Shown here: positions 25,016 to 37,280 of the stretch, piece by piece | How the letters are laid out: every line of letters starts with the position of its first letter | Position numbering within the stretch: position 1 is the first letter of the stretch | Assembly (NCBI GenBank): GCA_021397835.1 | Contig: JAJFZO010000234.1 | Location: 2,677,001-2,741,000, forward strand | Direction: 5' to 3' | Length of the DNA: 64,000 bases | Origin: Moringa oleifera | Taxonomy: Eukaryota > Streptophyta > Magnoliopsida > Brassicales > Moringaceae | The notes under the pieces: model-generated | The model's input: only the letters and a program-made list of their open reading frames with translations | Databases searched by the model: none | Told to the model about the DNA's origin: nothing | Position numbers and translations under genes: made by a program

Positions 25016-26420
25016 CTTAATGCTGTATGATGTGGGTACTGGTGGATTGACTGATGTAGGTGACTAAAGTGTTTGATATTCTTCATCATCCATTAATCCA
25101 GCCATATCATTACTAGTTTTACTTGAACGAAATTGCAACATAGATCTTTCTAGCTAGACATTTGTTTTGTTCACCATAATGGTTATCAAAACATCTTTTC
25201 ATTCAGTAAATTACGTTATCATCCTTATCAATTATTGTTGATTTAACTACACACCTTGAGGGACACTGAACTTTTTAGCCTTCTCAAAATAAGGTGTGAT
25301 AATTACCCTAGATTTCTGACATCTGACATAATTAGGTTACTCAAGTATACCAAGAGCTTTTGTGAGTACATCATTTAGACCCAAGGGTGTAAATTTACCC
25401 TGTGTGCTCTGCATCATTGGCTCATCCTACAATATTACAATAAACTTAGTGAATCAACATCAAACTTATTACTATAAAAACAAATAATAATAATGAAAAC
25501 TAATCTAATACTTACAATCCTCTTAATGTACTTTCTGCTTGCTTCATTGATGCACTTCCCATTCTTTATTCTATTATACTACCGTCCATAATATGACATG
25601 TTCAATTTGTTCATTGTCACCCAATGCTTGTTTATTCTATTAAATATGAAAAGTGAGCATGTTAAAATGTAAAAATAAGCAACTAAATTATCATTAATCA
25701 GTAACATAAAAAGTGAAAAATAACTTGCATGTCTACAAACCACTCTTTGACAAAATAGTGGTCATACACATTCTTTTTTCTTCTTTCTTTTGCTATAAGA
25801 CAAATGCACTTCAATATTTGAATAAAATTGTACAAAATACATTCATTGATATAAAGTTATACCTGGAACTTTGCTTACACGTGAAAGTTCACAAAGTCAT
25901 GCCATATGACACTTATATATTCTTCACGTGGAAGCCTCAAAATTTTTAAGTCATCTACGTGAGGAAATATGTGCTTCGTCTTAAGATTAATCTTGAAATT
26001 TCTCCATTAATTATAGCATATTGAAGTACGTACCACCGCATACTCTTATCAATATCATACGTCTTCTATGAAGCATTACAAAAATAAAAGTGCTATTTAT
26101 TTAGTTAGCAACAATCTAATTTAAAAGCAACACTTCATATTCTATTTTACATATTAATATTGTCTCCTAAATCCTATTCTTCATTTCATCAAATACTGAG
26201 TGAAAGCACTCAAAATTATGGGCATCGTGTTACGTATAAGACCCTAATATAACTATTTAATGGGGTGTCATTCCTTTCAAAAGGTTGATTTTTATCATTC
26301 ATGTAAATAATAAGCTTAACATCAAAATCATAACTCTTAATATATTAGGCATGCTAGTGATGCCTCATTTTTAGGTTTTTAAGAGCCATCACTTGAGTGC
26401 CCAAAAGGATCCATCATATC
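25016..26420 (-). pseudogene. CACTA second transposase (TNPA / Transposase_24-like), N-terminal part
   Basis: Minus-strand reading gives WRNFKINLKTKHIFPHVDDL and EEYISVIWHDFVNF at about 25,884-26,020, typical of the Transposase_24 domain of En/Spm-type elements. A NGKCINEASRKYI stretch follows near 25,500-25,560 and FTPLGLNDVLTKALGILE near 25,340-25,410. At least one intron-like gap and many stops occur. The gene continues beyond the nested retrotransposon at 18,900-19,569. It lies in the same orientation as the TNP2-type gene at 29.8-33.1 kb, as expected for the two genes of one CACTA element. Confidence 0.7.
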
Positions 26421-26879
26421 TATAAACAAAATAACATACAGTTAACATCATATATCCACAACATATCATAAAGATAATAATCAATAAAAATAGAATATTA
26501 TAAAAATATGATAAACGTCATAAAGCTAATCATAAACATAAAATAAAACATTCATAACTATAAGACATGTGACAATTGAACATTACCTATAAAAATACTC
26601 AAACCTACAAATCACTAAAAGAAAATTTGAAAATAGTAATAGAAATTAGCGATAGATGTAGCAAATCACAAGATAATGACATATTACCGACAAAAATATT
26701 ATGAAATTAAAATTTTAACTTAATGAGTGATTAGTGAAAGACTAGTGATAGTATTTAATGACAAATAAAATTTTGTCACTAAAGTTATTTTTTAATCAAA
26801 TTATATTATTTTTTATGAAAGGTTAATGATAGATAGGGATTCGGTCATTAAAGTTAGGAAAAAACTACATATTTAGCAA

Positions 26880-27115
26880 CTGATGAACGTGGTGGTTGAT
26901 AAGTGGAAGATTAACGATCGTTGCAAAGGTCGTCGTTAGGCATCCAACATGCGTTGGGTGTTGGCTAGCGACCAAATGAGGGTTGTTAGCTATAAGTCCT
27001 TCACATCTTAGCCTTAGTTTTTCACCCAAGGCTTAACAACCATAATTCATGGTGGTCGTTAACTAGCGATGACCAGTAATGGTCGTCGCTAAAAGGCTTT
27101 AAAACTAGGGCTTGC
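26880..27115 (+). repeat. CACTA subterminal repeat region (left)
   Basis: Short GC-richer motifs recur in both orientations: GTCGTCGTTAG, GGCTAGCGACC, TTAACTAGCGATG, GGTCGTCGCTA. Clustered inverted subterminal motifs of this sort are the transposase-binding region in En/Spm-type elements. It mirrors the cluster at 34,980-35,340. Confidence 0.6.
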
Positions 27116-27819
27116 ATCTTAATTTCTTCTTCTTTCCCACGAGCATCGCCCCCTATTTCTCTTGCATATTGGGCTCTTTCTCTCTCTAGAACTCTCTGTA
27201 ACTTTCTCTCTGACCATAACTACCCCGTTCATCCTTCATCTTCTCCTCGAAAAGATGTTAATGGCAAAGACATACACCCCTTGCCTAGGGTCCATTCTTG
27301 TCCTTGCTTCCCCATAATGAACGACCATCTTTTCTTTCTCTCAGTGAGGCTATTTCTTTCTTTGCTTGATTGTCTTTATAAGTAATTAATATAAGCTTCA
27401 AAAGCTATCTATACCCGTTACACGAAATTAGTAATATTTTTACATGTTGATTGATAACTAGACAACCTGACATTATTGATGATTTACTCATTCTCATGTT
27501 GCTTAAATGTTTGATATGATTATTGAGTTTATTTTATCCAATAACATCTATAAAGGATTATTAAATATTAATTAATATGGGTAAAAAGAACAAATATAGT
27601 TTCATGATTTTAATTAAATTATATAATTAGCATCCATAAACTTAATGTAATACTATAGTCACTAAACTACTAATACTCATTCTTAAGAGAAAAGAAAAGT
27701 GCTCACATAGATGAAAGGGAAAGCCTAACCAATTTATGGCAACTTTTTGGCCCTATTGTGATGCTCTAATGAGGATTTATGGATCAGTCACCTGTCCAAT
27801 TTTTCGGTTCAATAAAATT

Positions 27820-28480
27820 AAATTTAATTAGGTTTTTACAAAAATTAAATTAGTTACATGTCAATTGTTAGTATAAATGTAATTACACGTTAGTTGTAAC
27901 CAGTTTTTAATTTATAATTGTTAATTATTGTTAGTTTATTAATTATATGTTAAAGTTATAATTAAATGTTAATAAATTAAGTTTATGTTAGATTAGTTAA
28001 TTAATACTTTATTTAGATTGTAATTTGAGATAAATAATTTAATTAAATTTTTATGAAAATTAAATTAATTAGATGTTAATTGTTTATGTAAATGTAATTA
28101 TATGTTAGTTATAATGAGATTTGAATATTTAATTGTTAATTATTCTTAGTATGTTAATTCAATTTTTTAATTATAATTGGATTTGAAATTAATTTTATGT
28201 TAGTTAAATTGTAAATGTGAATTGATGTTGTTAATTTTATTTGTTAATTAAGATGTTCATTAAGTATATGTTTATTAAGATCAATGAGTTAGATTGATTA
28301 GATTATTTAGATTAGTAATTTTAATGGTTTAATTAGATGTTAATCTTAGATAAATAACCTATTGAGATTTCAATATACGTAAATTAGTTAAATATTAACT
28401 TTTATTATAAATGTAATTAGATGATTATTGTAATTAAAATTTAATTTTTAATTATTAAATACTGTTAGTACGTGTGTATA
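27820..28480 (+). repeat. Diverged AT-rich tandem repeat inside the left CACTA half
   Basis: Three related copies of a segment with AAATTAAATTA, TAAATGTAATTA and TAATTGTTAATTATT begin near 27,838, 28,060 and 28,385. It corresponds, in inverted orientation, to the array at 33,830-34,590. Confidence 0.55.
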
Positions 28481-28859
28481 TATATATATCTTTAGAGTTT
28501 GGGTTGCATGCATAAAATGTTAAACAAGTCGTATTATAAGCCATATAATTTTGATATATCCTTGAAATTATTCGATGATAATTTTATATTATAATTTAAG
28601 TCATGACTAAATTAGTCATGTTCTTGAATGTTTGCTTAAATTTTTGATAGTAAGTTTTCAAATTGTTCAAAATTCTACAAGTTATTGGGAACTAGTTTAC
28701 AACTAATTAAGAAATATAAACATGAGTAGGTAAAATCGTTAGTAAAGGTACTCTAGGCCTATGGATAGATTCTTAAATTAAAAATTATTTAACGAAATTG
28801 AATAGTTTATTCAGTTTGCTTATAGTTAATCGGCATTCTTGGACGAAAATAAGATAAAA

Positions 28860-29480
28860 GTATTCATGTAACTGTATAAAGTTTCAAAACCATCGTTATG
28901 AGACTATTAATATGGTTATTTGGCTAAATACAGTTTTTTATCAGGATATTATATTTAGAATTGCCATGGAAAATGATAAGAGTTTTACTTATGGGGCAAG
29001 TAAATATTATATCAGGAAGGATCTGCCACTAAGCATGAAAATGTCAATGCATACTAAACAATGGTAATGAATGCGGCTAGTTCAAAATTTAATCCAAAAT
29101 ACATGGAGAAATCTCCCAATCTAGATGCTCAATGATTTTATGATATATTGAATGCTGCTAAGCAACAGTTATGGGATGGGTGTCAAAATCATCCATAATT
29201 ATTTACTATTACTAAAATATTAAACATAAAGTCAAAACATCATATTTTTGAAACATACTACTATGATATTTATCAACCAATAAAAAAGATGATGTTAGTC
29301 GATAATCTTATGATTGAGAATTTTATAATACAAAGAAATATCTGTAAGGTATAGGATTATCAGTTGAAAAGATTTATTCTTGTAACAACAAGTGCATAAT
29401 ATACCGGGACAAGGATAATGAACTAAGTTCTTGTCAGTTTTGTGATGATCCACTGTACAAGAGACAAAGATGAAGGTATG
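28860..29480 (+). pseudogene. CACTA TNP2-type transposase, N-terminal fragment
   Basis: Plus-strand frames give LDAQ, stop, FYDILNAAKQQLWDGC near 29,120-29,180 and ILNIKSKHHIFETYYYDIYQ near 29,215-29,280. Near 29,305-29,480 come NTKKYL, then GIGLSVEKIYSCNNKCIIYR and CQFCDDPLYKRQR. These are consecutive blocks of the TNP2 transposase N-terminal region. The copy at 32.8-32.5 kb on the other strand shows the same MLNIKSEYHI block. Downstream TNP2 core and DUF4218/4216 parts are missing on this strand. Confidence 0.78.
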
Positions 29481-29845
29481 ATAAACTAGACATCCTATTA
29501 GCAACAAAATCAAAAGAATTTGAAGTAAAGTTGGCAAACCCATCTGTGAGTATAGATACTCCTTGTGGAAATGGTGCAGCTGCATCCTCCTCCTCATCTT
29601 GAATATGTAAATGTCTCCCTCTGGATTTACCTTATCTCCCTCAACCTCTCATCCAATATGTTAATAAAAGTTAGTTAAACAGCCAAAGTTCTATAAAAAA
29701 AAAAAAATTGGACTTAACCCCCCTAAAATATATGATGAGAATACTATACAATGAAAAATCAAATTAACCAATATTCATTTCATAATATAGATTATTTAAA
29801 ACATAATATCCAATAATTCTAGTAACAAATTTTTTTATAAATATA

Positions 29846-32800
29846 ACCGATCATCACCTTCAGAGTCTTCCTCTTTTTCTTCCTCGTCCACTTCATCGTC
29901 CTCTTCTTTAGTAGAAAAACATTCCAAATCTTACTGATCTAGCATGTCTTTTCCTCATCATCAAAATCTATTAATGTCTCACTTGAATCATTCAAGGATA
30001 TAGGATGATGGTTTGCATCATTTTTAATTTAATGGACATCTTTTTCATCATCTTGAAAAAAAGTATCTTGGGTTGATCCACCAGTGAAATTAAATTCTAG
30101 TAGTTCAACAAAAAACCTGACTTTTTTTTTATAAACAACCCATTGGTCATGCTTATCGTGCCTTAAGCTTAAATAAGGAACATAATAGACTTGGGCTGCT
30201 TGTGAAGCCAAGAAAAATAGCTCATACATGTTCAATCTCCTTGTGTGATTGACATCCACTAGATTATATGATTTCTGTACTTTGGTGCTTATATTAGATG
30301 TCAGATCAAATCATTCACACTTGAAAAAATAGTTCTCTTGATTAGTAATGCAAGGTATTCTAATTATAACACCTCCATCAATATACAAAAATAGTCACTT
30401 TCATCTGCATTATAGTTAAATTTTTTAATGTAGACTTCACTGTTCATTGTAGATTTATCCGAGCAATATCTTCTAGTTTGAAATTTATACCCATTGACAT
30501 AGTATCCTAGGTACGACTTCTTAAATCATAATGGACATTTTGCAACATCCTTGATAAAATTGTTAACAACAAAGTTTAGTGGATCAAAGGTGTAGATTAT
30601 AAGTACGTATATATAAACTAAACCAATTAATTGAAGCTCTGAATGAGTTTCAATCTCATGATTAGTTATACGTAAACATTGTTCACGTAATTGAAAAATA
30701 TAAATCCTACAAAACATTTGTTTAAAAAAGATGATCATTAGCAAGGAACATTTTTATGTACGAATGGCTAAGTCAATTAGTATGATTGAGCTGTCAAATA
30801 TGCACTCTATGAAATGTTTAACCTCATGGTATTTTATCAGAATCTATATATGAGCGGCCTGATATTCTTCCTCTATCAAATATATAGATTATTCTTTTCC
30901 AAATGCATAGCCAGAATGTTTAAAAATCGATAGAGTTTCTTGATGTCCTTCTTACTCATAATCACCGACATCGTCCCATGGCTTTCTTCAATGTTGGATG
31001 TTAACATGTGGCACAAAGTAGTTTAAGCAAAATGATGATACTTTTTTAACCAAATATGCATTGCATATCGATCCTTTTACTTTTACTTTATTTTTAACAT
31101 TATGTTTCAATTTTCAAAACTATCTAAAATGATAATTAAGAATGATCAAATAAATAAATGATTGAAATGAATGATTAAGTAAAATGCTGAACTTTATTAC
31201 TATCTGTCATACATTAGTAGACAATAGCTCACGGAATGCAATGAGTAGTAATCGCTACATAAAAACATGACAGACATGACTTTTCATCCCGAATAGCTTA
31301 TGTTTTCTCATATCCACACACCTTGCCATGTTCGATGCGTATCTATCAAGGAATCTTAGATTTTTCACTTACTCACACATTGTTTCTCTACTTGTTTTGT
31401 CAAAATGTAAATCTTTAGGGTATTTTCCAACTATCATATTCTTCGCTAACTTAAGGTGTCTACAAAATGTTTTTAAGTCTTCCATAGACTTTGCATTTAC
31501 TTTGTCTTTCCTTCCACATTCATGATTACGTTGAGCACGTTATCAAAAATATTTTTCTTTATATACATGACAACGAGGTTGTGTTATATTAAGTTGGTTC
31601 ACCAATAAGATGGATCCCAAAATATGCTTTGTTTCTTCTAATTGCATGTCTTACAAATAAGATCATTTATCTGTTTATATCCAACTTTTGACACCTTTTT
31701 CAATCCTAATTGGTAAATTTCATGTAGTAATTCATACCCAGATTTAACAAAAGGAGTTACTTTTTTTACTATTTTATTCCTAATTAACGCTATTTTATTC
31801 CTATAAAATGGATAATCTTCTAGTAAGAACTTATAATGATTAGCAAACCAAAATTGCTAACGTCCGCTACGAAGGGTAAATGCATCTGAATCTTCTCTAT
31901 AATATGGACAAGCCAATCTTTTTGATGTACTCCAAGTCACTAATGGTCTACATTAAAGCAACTTTTATAGTAAAATTGTGTTTGCAAAAGATGTCATATG
32001 TAGGCATTACAACCTCCCACAAGATTTATAACTCTGTTATCAAAAGCTACAGGTAAACATCTAATCTATCCTTTAGATTCCTCAATCTAAAAATGATCAT
32101 AATTAAGAACATGTACTCTTTTTTTAAGCACACTCAAAGAGGTAACTTATAAGATGTGATTACTATTGGCCATGAAGAATATTATTGTCCTCATTGACTG
32201 AATAGTTGAAATCCATCAGTGTTCAAACCTATTTTGATATTCTTACATTTAGTAGCAAAAAACTAATAATATTGATTAAAATGCATTCAAGCAAAAGAGT
32301 CAAAGCAATGACGTAAGACATCATCTTTAATCTCATATTCTGCATGCCATTTCATATTCTTCATCTTGGCTTTCGATGCACATAGTTTTTATGAGCGTGG
32401 ACTGAGAGAAAAATAATACATTTTCTTGTATAAAACAAGTGTTTATTTGTTAAAAACTCGTCTTCGTCTCTTATACCGTACATATCATACACCTATTCTT
32501 ACAACAGTGAATTTTTTCAACTGGCAACCCCATACCGTGGAGTTATTTTTTTGTACTGTAAAAATTCTCAGTCACTGAATTATTGATTGCATCATTTCTT
32601 TCATCAATTGGCAAATATCATCGTAGCGCTTTTCCAAAATATGATATTCTGACTTTATGTTCAACATTCTAGCAACAGTAAATAATTTTGAATAATTTTG
32701 ATATTTATCTCGTAATTCTTGATTAACAGCAATCAACATATCATAAAAAATATTAAGCATCCAGATTAAGAAATTTCTCCATGTGTTTCGAGTTAAATTT

Positions 32801-33060
32801 TAGACTAACCACATCTATTACCATTGTTTGGTATGTATTGGCATATTCATACACAGTGGCAGATCTTTATCTAACATAATGTTCAATTATTCCATAATTA
32901 AAATATTCATTATTTGCCCATGACAATTCTAAATATCTTGTTATAAAATCGTATATAGTCAAATGATATCTAACCGCATCAACAATCTTATATTGACGAT
33001 TTTGACACATTTTTCAGTTATGTGGAAGCCTTATCTTATCTCTGGCCATGAACACCTATT
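29846..33060 (-). pseudogene. CACTA TNP2-type transposase (TNPD-like), decayed
   Basis: The minus strand gives the usual order. N-terminal part: IRLPHN near 33,030 and ARMLNIKSEYHILEKRYDDI at 32,580-32,680. TNP2 core: MKWHAEYEIKDDVLRHCFDS near 32,340, GLNTDGFQLF near 32,215, LWEVV, stop, MPTYDIFCKHNFTI near 31,980-32,035, TWSTSKRLACPY near 31,915 and DSDAFTLRSGR near 31,870-31,890. It continues through KQINDLICKTCN near 31,660 and RHNLVVMYIKKNIFDNV near 31,540-31,600. The DUF4216-like segment is at 30,029-30,259 (FFLASQAAQVYYVPYLSLR). It ends in an acidic tail near 29,850-29,905 (DDEVDEEEKEEDSEGDD). Stops and frameshifts throughout make it inactive. Confidence 0.85.
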
Positions 33061-33829
33061 GACTACAAGCAAATTAAATCAATTGTTCCATTCCATCTAA
33101 AAATTTTTGATTTAATAATCCATCTGTAACTAGTTTCTAATAACTTGCCTCCAAAAATTTTCAATAACTTGACAACTTATTATCTAATAAACATCTAAAT
33201 GCACGAAAAATGTTATAAATATAAGTTAAATTACCAAATAAAATCATCATTAAACAAATTTAGAGGATACATCAAAAGTAAATGAGTTACAATACAACTT
33301 GTTTAACGTTTTATGCATGCCGCCCATACTTCAAAGGTAAGTGATCCTATACCATTTAGAAATTTTATATTTATGTAAAGCACAATGTCGTAATCATTTT
33401 TTACTTTATTTTATAAAAATTTTGGCAGTCTATCTCCATAGTTCTATAAGTACATCACATGTATAAATATGAGCGAGTGCTTTTAATTGAAACATATACT
33501 CATATCCATTAGTACGTACTTGAAGAACAATAAAGATGCTGCATCAAATTTAAATTAAATTAAATAAACTATAATCTACACATGTCATGCGCTACACATA
33601 AATATCACATTTCTAAACTATCTAGTTTAAACAATTCAAGAATTGTTACCAAACAATTTACCTCGATGCATGTGTAAACATGCAATCCACCATAAACGTT
33701 TACTAATAATTCTCCAATGATGTATCTAAATGATATGTCTTAATTAGATTTAATATATTATCTAATAAATGAAACATGTATAAACTAAAATTAGTAACAA
33801 ATAAAATTTGAAATCAAAACATTTAATTA

Positions 33830-34590
33830 AGAGGTAATTAATTTAATATTCATAAAAAACTAAAATAAATTATTTTTCTCAAATCGATTGTAATCTAATT
33901 AAACAGATATTTAATTACATACAACAAGCTAAACTCATTAACAAATAAAATTAACAACTTACAAAATCTAATTAAATAATTTATTTTAAATTAATAACTA
34001 CTAAATTTTATTAACATCTTAATTAATGTAGTTTTCATAGAAATCTATTCAAATTTTTTATCTCCAATTATAATCAAATTAAACTATTACATCATTAATT
34101 TAACATAAATAAAATTTATTAACAAATAAAATTAATAACTTAAAATTTTAATTAACATCTAACTAATTTATTATTTTAAATAATCTAATTAAATTATTTA
34201 TCATTGATTAATTACAATGTTAAATAATTATATCTAACAAATATATATAATAAAAATTAAATTTATTAACAAATTAAATTAACAACTTAAAAGTTAGTTG
34301 ACATCTAACTAATTTAATATTTTTAAAAAAACTAATTAAAGTATTTATCACAAATTAATGATAATATAATTAAGTAATTATATCTAAAAAAAACTAAATT
34401 TATTACCAAATAAAATTAATCACTTAAAATTTTAATTAATATCTAACTAATTTATTTTTAAAAAAACTAATAAAATTATTCTTTCATAAATTAATTACAA
34501 TCTAATTCAATAATCATATCTAAATAATATAACAAAAACTAATTTTATTAACAAATAAAATTAACAACCAAATAACTTAACTATATTTAA
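33830..34590 (-). repeat. ~140-bp AT-rich tandem repeat inside the CACTA element
   Basis: The core ATTAACAAATAAAATTAA recurs near 33,937, 34,118, 34,264, 34,400 and 34,544 with companion blocks ACATCTAACTAATTTA and AATTAATTACAATCTAAT. That gives roughly five copies with spacings of 137 to 181 bp. Confidence 0.7.
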
Positions 34591-34979
34591 TCTAATCTAA
34601 TCTAAATTATTCTATTTAATTTAACCAAAAATTATTAAATCTAATCTAACCAAAAATTTTTAATCTAATCTACTTTAAAATTATTCTATATAATATAACC
34701 AAAAATTATTAGATCTTTATATAACAAAAAAATTTCTATATAATATACTCTAACAAAAGATCATTAAGTTAAATCTAACCAAATTTTTTATGCTTACTTA
34801 TAAGAGTTCGAGCAGTGGATTCACCAAGAGAAGGCCACTTGAAGACTAGCCGCAGGAAAGAAGTAGGGGATTTATAGGGCGACGAGAAGGAGACTTGTAG
34901 AAAAGAGAAGATGAGAGAAAATAAGAGGAGTGGTACCTACTGGCTTGTTGTATTTTACAACATGCATGGCCAATAACTA

Positions 34980-35340
34980 CCATTACTATAGTCACTGGAC
35001 ATGCGTTCTAGAAGGATGGAGGCACAAAGCTAGTGTCAGCACTAGGCTCTCCTAGTGACAGTAGTTGGCGTGGAAAAAGCCTAGCAACTATAATTGGGCA
35101 GTCGCTGGTGCTGACAGATGCTAATGCTAGCATTGGGGGAACCCAACGATTGCCCAACGATAGTCGCTAGCGTTGGGAGAGCCCAACAACTACTGTTGGG
35201 CAATCGCTGCTACAAGCAGATGTCAACACCAGTACTAGGGGAACTTAGTGACTACCCAACGATAGTCGCTACTGGGCAGTTGCTAGCTAGTGATTACCCT
35301 CTAACAATCGCTAGACTTTGTCTACACTAGCGATCGCGAG
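34980..35340 (-). repeat. CACTA subterminal repeat region (right)
   Basis: Dense, GC-richer cluster of CCCAACGAT, GTCGCTAGCG, AGCCCAACAACTA, CTGTTGGGCAATCGCT and similar units in direct and inverted order. It lies about 350 bp inside the terminus at 35,689, as expected for transposase-binding repeats. The 70-codon plus-strand frame here (35,118-35,330) is a by-product of the repeats. Confidence 0.65.
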
Positions 35341-36124
35341 GGTCAAGTAACTACCAATTTTTTGATAGCCAAATATAAAGACCGACAGTTCAATCACTAA
35401 TGGGTCGTTAATATAACTAATAATAGTATATGTTAAACTAAAATTATGTTTAGAAACGGATATTTGATTGATTGCTAATACACTTAAAATAATAATATAT
35501 ATTAAATTAAAATTAAAATTAGCGCAGATATTTGATCGATCACTAATTTTCATCGCTAATCTGTCCTTAATCACTTGATAAGGTGAAATTTTTTATTTTG
35601 TAGCAATTTCATCAGTAACCTATCATTTTTTAGAGACTGATTTTCTTTATCGTTAAATTTTATCGTTACTTTTAGATTTTCTGGTATTGGCTTCATAGCA
35701 TCTTTGAATCGACCTTTCTTCACTTCGGCATAAGGTAATCTTATTTTTATGATACTCTTATTTTCTTATTTTTTTAGTTTCATGTCTCTTTATTTTACTT
35801 TGTTGTTTTCTTTTTAGTATATTGTTTGCGGGTTAATCAGGATATGCTTATTATTTTGATTTATGCTTTAAAGAACCATATAATTAACTAAAATAGGCCA
35901 TTAAGGGTTGTAAGAATGTCATAGTGCAAGTTTTGATGGGTGATGGTGTTAGTATAAAGAGAAAGGAGAGAGAGAGAGCAAAATAATAATATAACAAAAC
36001 AAAACAAAAAAATTAGAAAAAATATGGTCATGGAATGAAGAATATTTTTTAAATAAAAAAAGAAAAAAAAGTGAACTTTAAGATATGAAGGTTGTTTTAA
36101 AAAAATAATAAAACAAAAATTTTT

Positions 36125-36830
36125 GACAACCTAAAATTATTATATAAAAATAATATAAATTTTTAATAAAAATTATGTTTAAATAAATCAAATATATGTT
36201 TCAAATTTTTGAAAAGTGTGAAAAAATCTCAAGAAAGAGGTTTTCTATTATCTAATATAAAATTATTTTTAAAAATAAAATATATATTTAATACTTTTAA
36301 GAAATATAAAAAAAAATCTTAAGAGATATGTTTTTATATTTTTTAATATAAAATTATTTTAAAAATAAAATATATATTTAATACTTTTAAAATATATGTT
36401 TTAAGTTTTTGAGAAGTAAGAAAAAATATCAAGAGAGAACTTTTCGTATTTTTTAATATAAAAATTATTTTTTTAAAATATATATATTTAATATTTTTAA
36501 AAAATATAAAAAATCTCAAGAAAAAAATGTTTATACTCTTTACTATAAAATTTATTTTTATAAATAAAAATAAAGTATATATTTAATATTTTAAAAAATA
36601 TAAAAAGATCTCAAACGAGATATTTTCACACTTTCTGATATAAAATATTTTTTAAAAATATATGAAAAAATCTCAAGAGAGATATTTTAAAAAAATATAT
36701 ATTGTGATAGCATGAAAATGCCTTAATAGAGAGATTTTTATATTTTTAAAAATAAAATTATGTTTTAAACAAAAAATATTTTTTGAAGTAATGAAGGACC
36801 TTCAAGAGAAAAATTTTTACATTCTCTAAA
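36125..36830. repeat. Degenerate tandem repeat with an ATCTCAAGAGAGAT core
   Basis: At least seven copies of a block like AAAAAATCTCAAGAGAGATA start near 36,225, 36,310, 36,421, 36,508, 36,603, 36,663 and 36,788. Between them lie TTTTTAATATAAAATTATTT and ATATATTTAATACTTTTAA. Spacing is about 60-125 bp. The core is nearly palindromic (ATCTC, AAG, AGAGAT). Confidence 0.75.
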
Positions 36831-37048
36831 TGTTTCTAAAAAAATAAAAAATACTTTGTATGGCCTCAAATTCATTTTTATTTTTAATTAACGAAATTAT
36901 AAAAGTCGAGTTTAAAGTCTAAATCTAGATATTAAATATTAATTATTTGTTTATGATAAGTTCATGAGATATTAAAATTATTTATATAATTTATAACGTT
37001 GTTATGCGCTGTAGTTTAGAATTAATATGTCCTCATATTTGCATGAAT

Positions 37049-37280
37049 TATAAAAAATATTTTAAAAATTAAAAGTTAAACAAGAGTGAAGCCTTTATAT
37101 TCTCCATCAAAAAATATTTTGAGAATTAGAGATTAAACAAAAGTAAGGTGGCACTCATTTGGTATCCATATTCTCTATCAAAAAATATTTTAAGGATTAG
37201 AAGGTTAAACAAGAATGAGACCTTCATGTTCTTTATTATAAAAAAATATTTTGTTGAGTAAAGGTTGAGTAAGAACAAGG
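37049..37280. repeat. ~65-70-bp tandem repeat, about four copies
   Basis: Units contain AAAAAATATTTTGAGAATTA, then GTTAAACAAGAGTGA, then CCTTCATATTCTCTATC. They start near 37,049, 37,112, 37,181 and 37,242, with one unit carrying a short insertion. Confidence 0.7.

Larger units (their letters stand above)
26613..29500 (+). mobile_element. Truncated 5' half of a CACTA (En/Spm) element, plus orientation
   Basis: Starts with CACTAAAAGAAAAT at 26,613, a standard CACTA terminus. A subterminal region (26,880-27,115) is rich in GCTAGCGAC and GTCGCTA type motifs. Then come a repeat-rich AT stretch (27,820-28,480) and the beginning of a TNP2-type transposase on the plus strand (28,860-29,480). The copy stops abruptly after the transposase N-terminal third, where the minus-strand copy of the same family begins. 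The right edge is uncertain between 29,480 and 29,840. Confidence 0.7.
29846..35689 (-). mobile_element. CACTA (En/Spm) element, 5' end and first transposase gene, minus orientation
   Basis: The terminus at 35,671-35,689 reads, on the minus strand, CAATACCAGAAAATCTAAAA, a CACTA terminus in which CACTA has become CAATA. It aligns with the terminus at 26,613 over about 40 bp. Inward follow the subterminal motif cluster, a ~140-bp tandem array and the transposase gene. The matching 3' terminus of this minus-strand element was not found; it would lie below about 19 kb, past the second transposase gene. No 3-bp TSD matches between 26,610-26,612 (AAT) and 35,690-35,692 (GCT), which argues that these two termini do not belong to one insertion. 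Confidence 0.72.

Noticed and set aside
35118..35330. 70-codon frame with internal peptide repeats
   Set aside because: Produced by the CACTA subterminal repeats.
26613..35689. Reading the two CACTA termini as one intact 9.1-kb element
   Set aside because: Both arms contain the transposase 5' end, the termini are both of the transposase side, and the 3-bp flanks differ (AAT and GCT).
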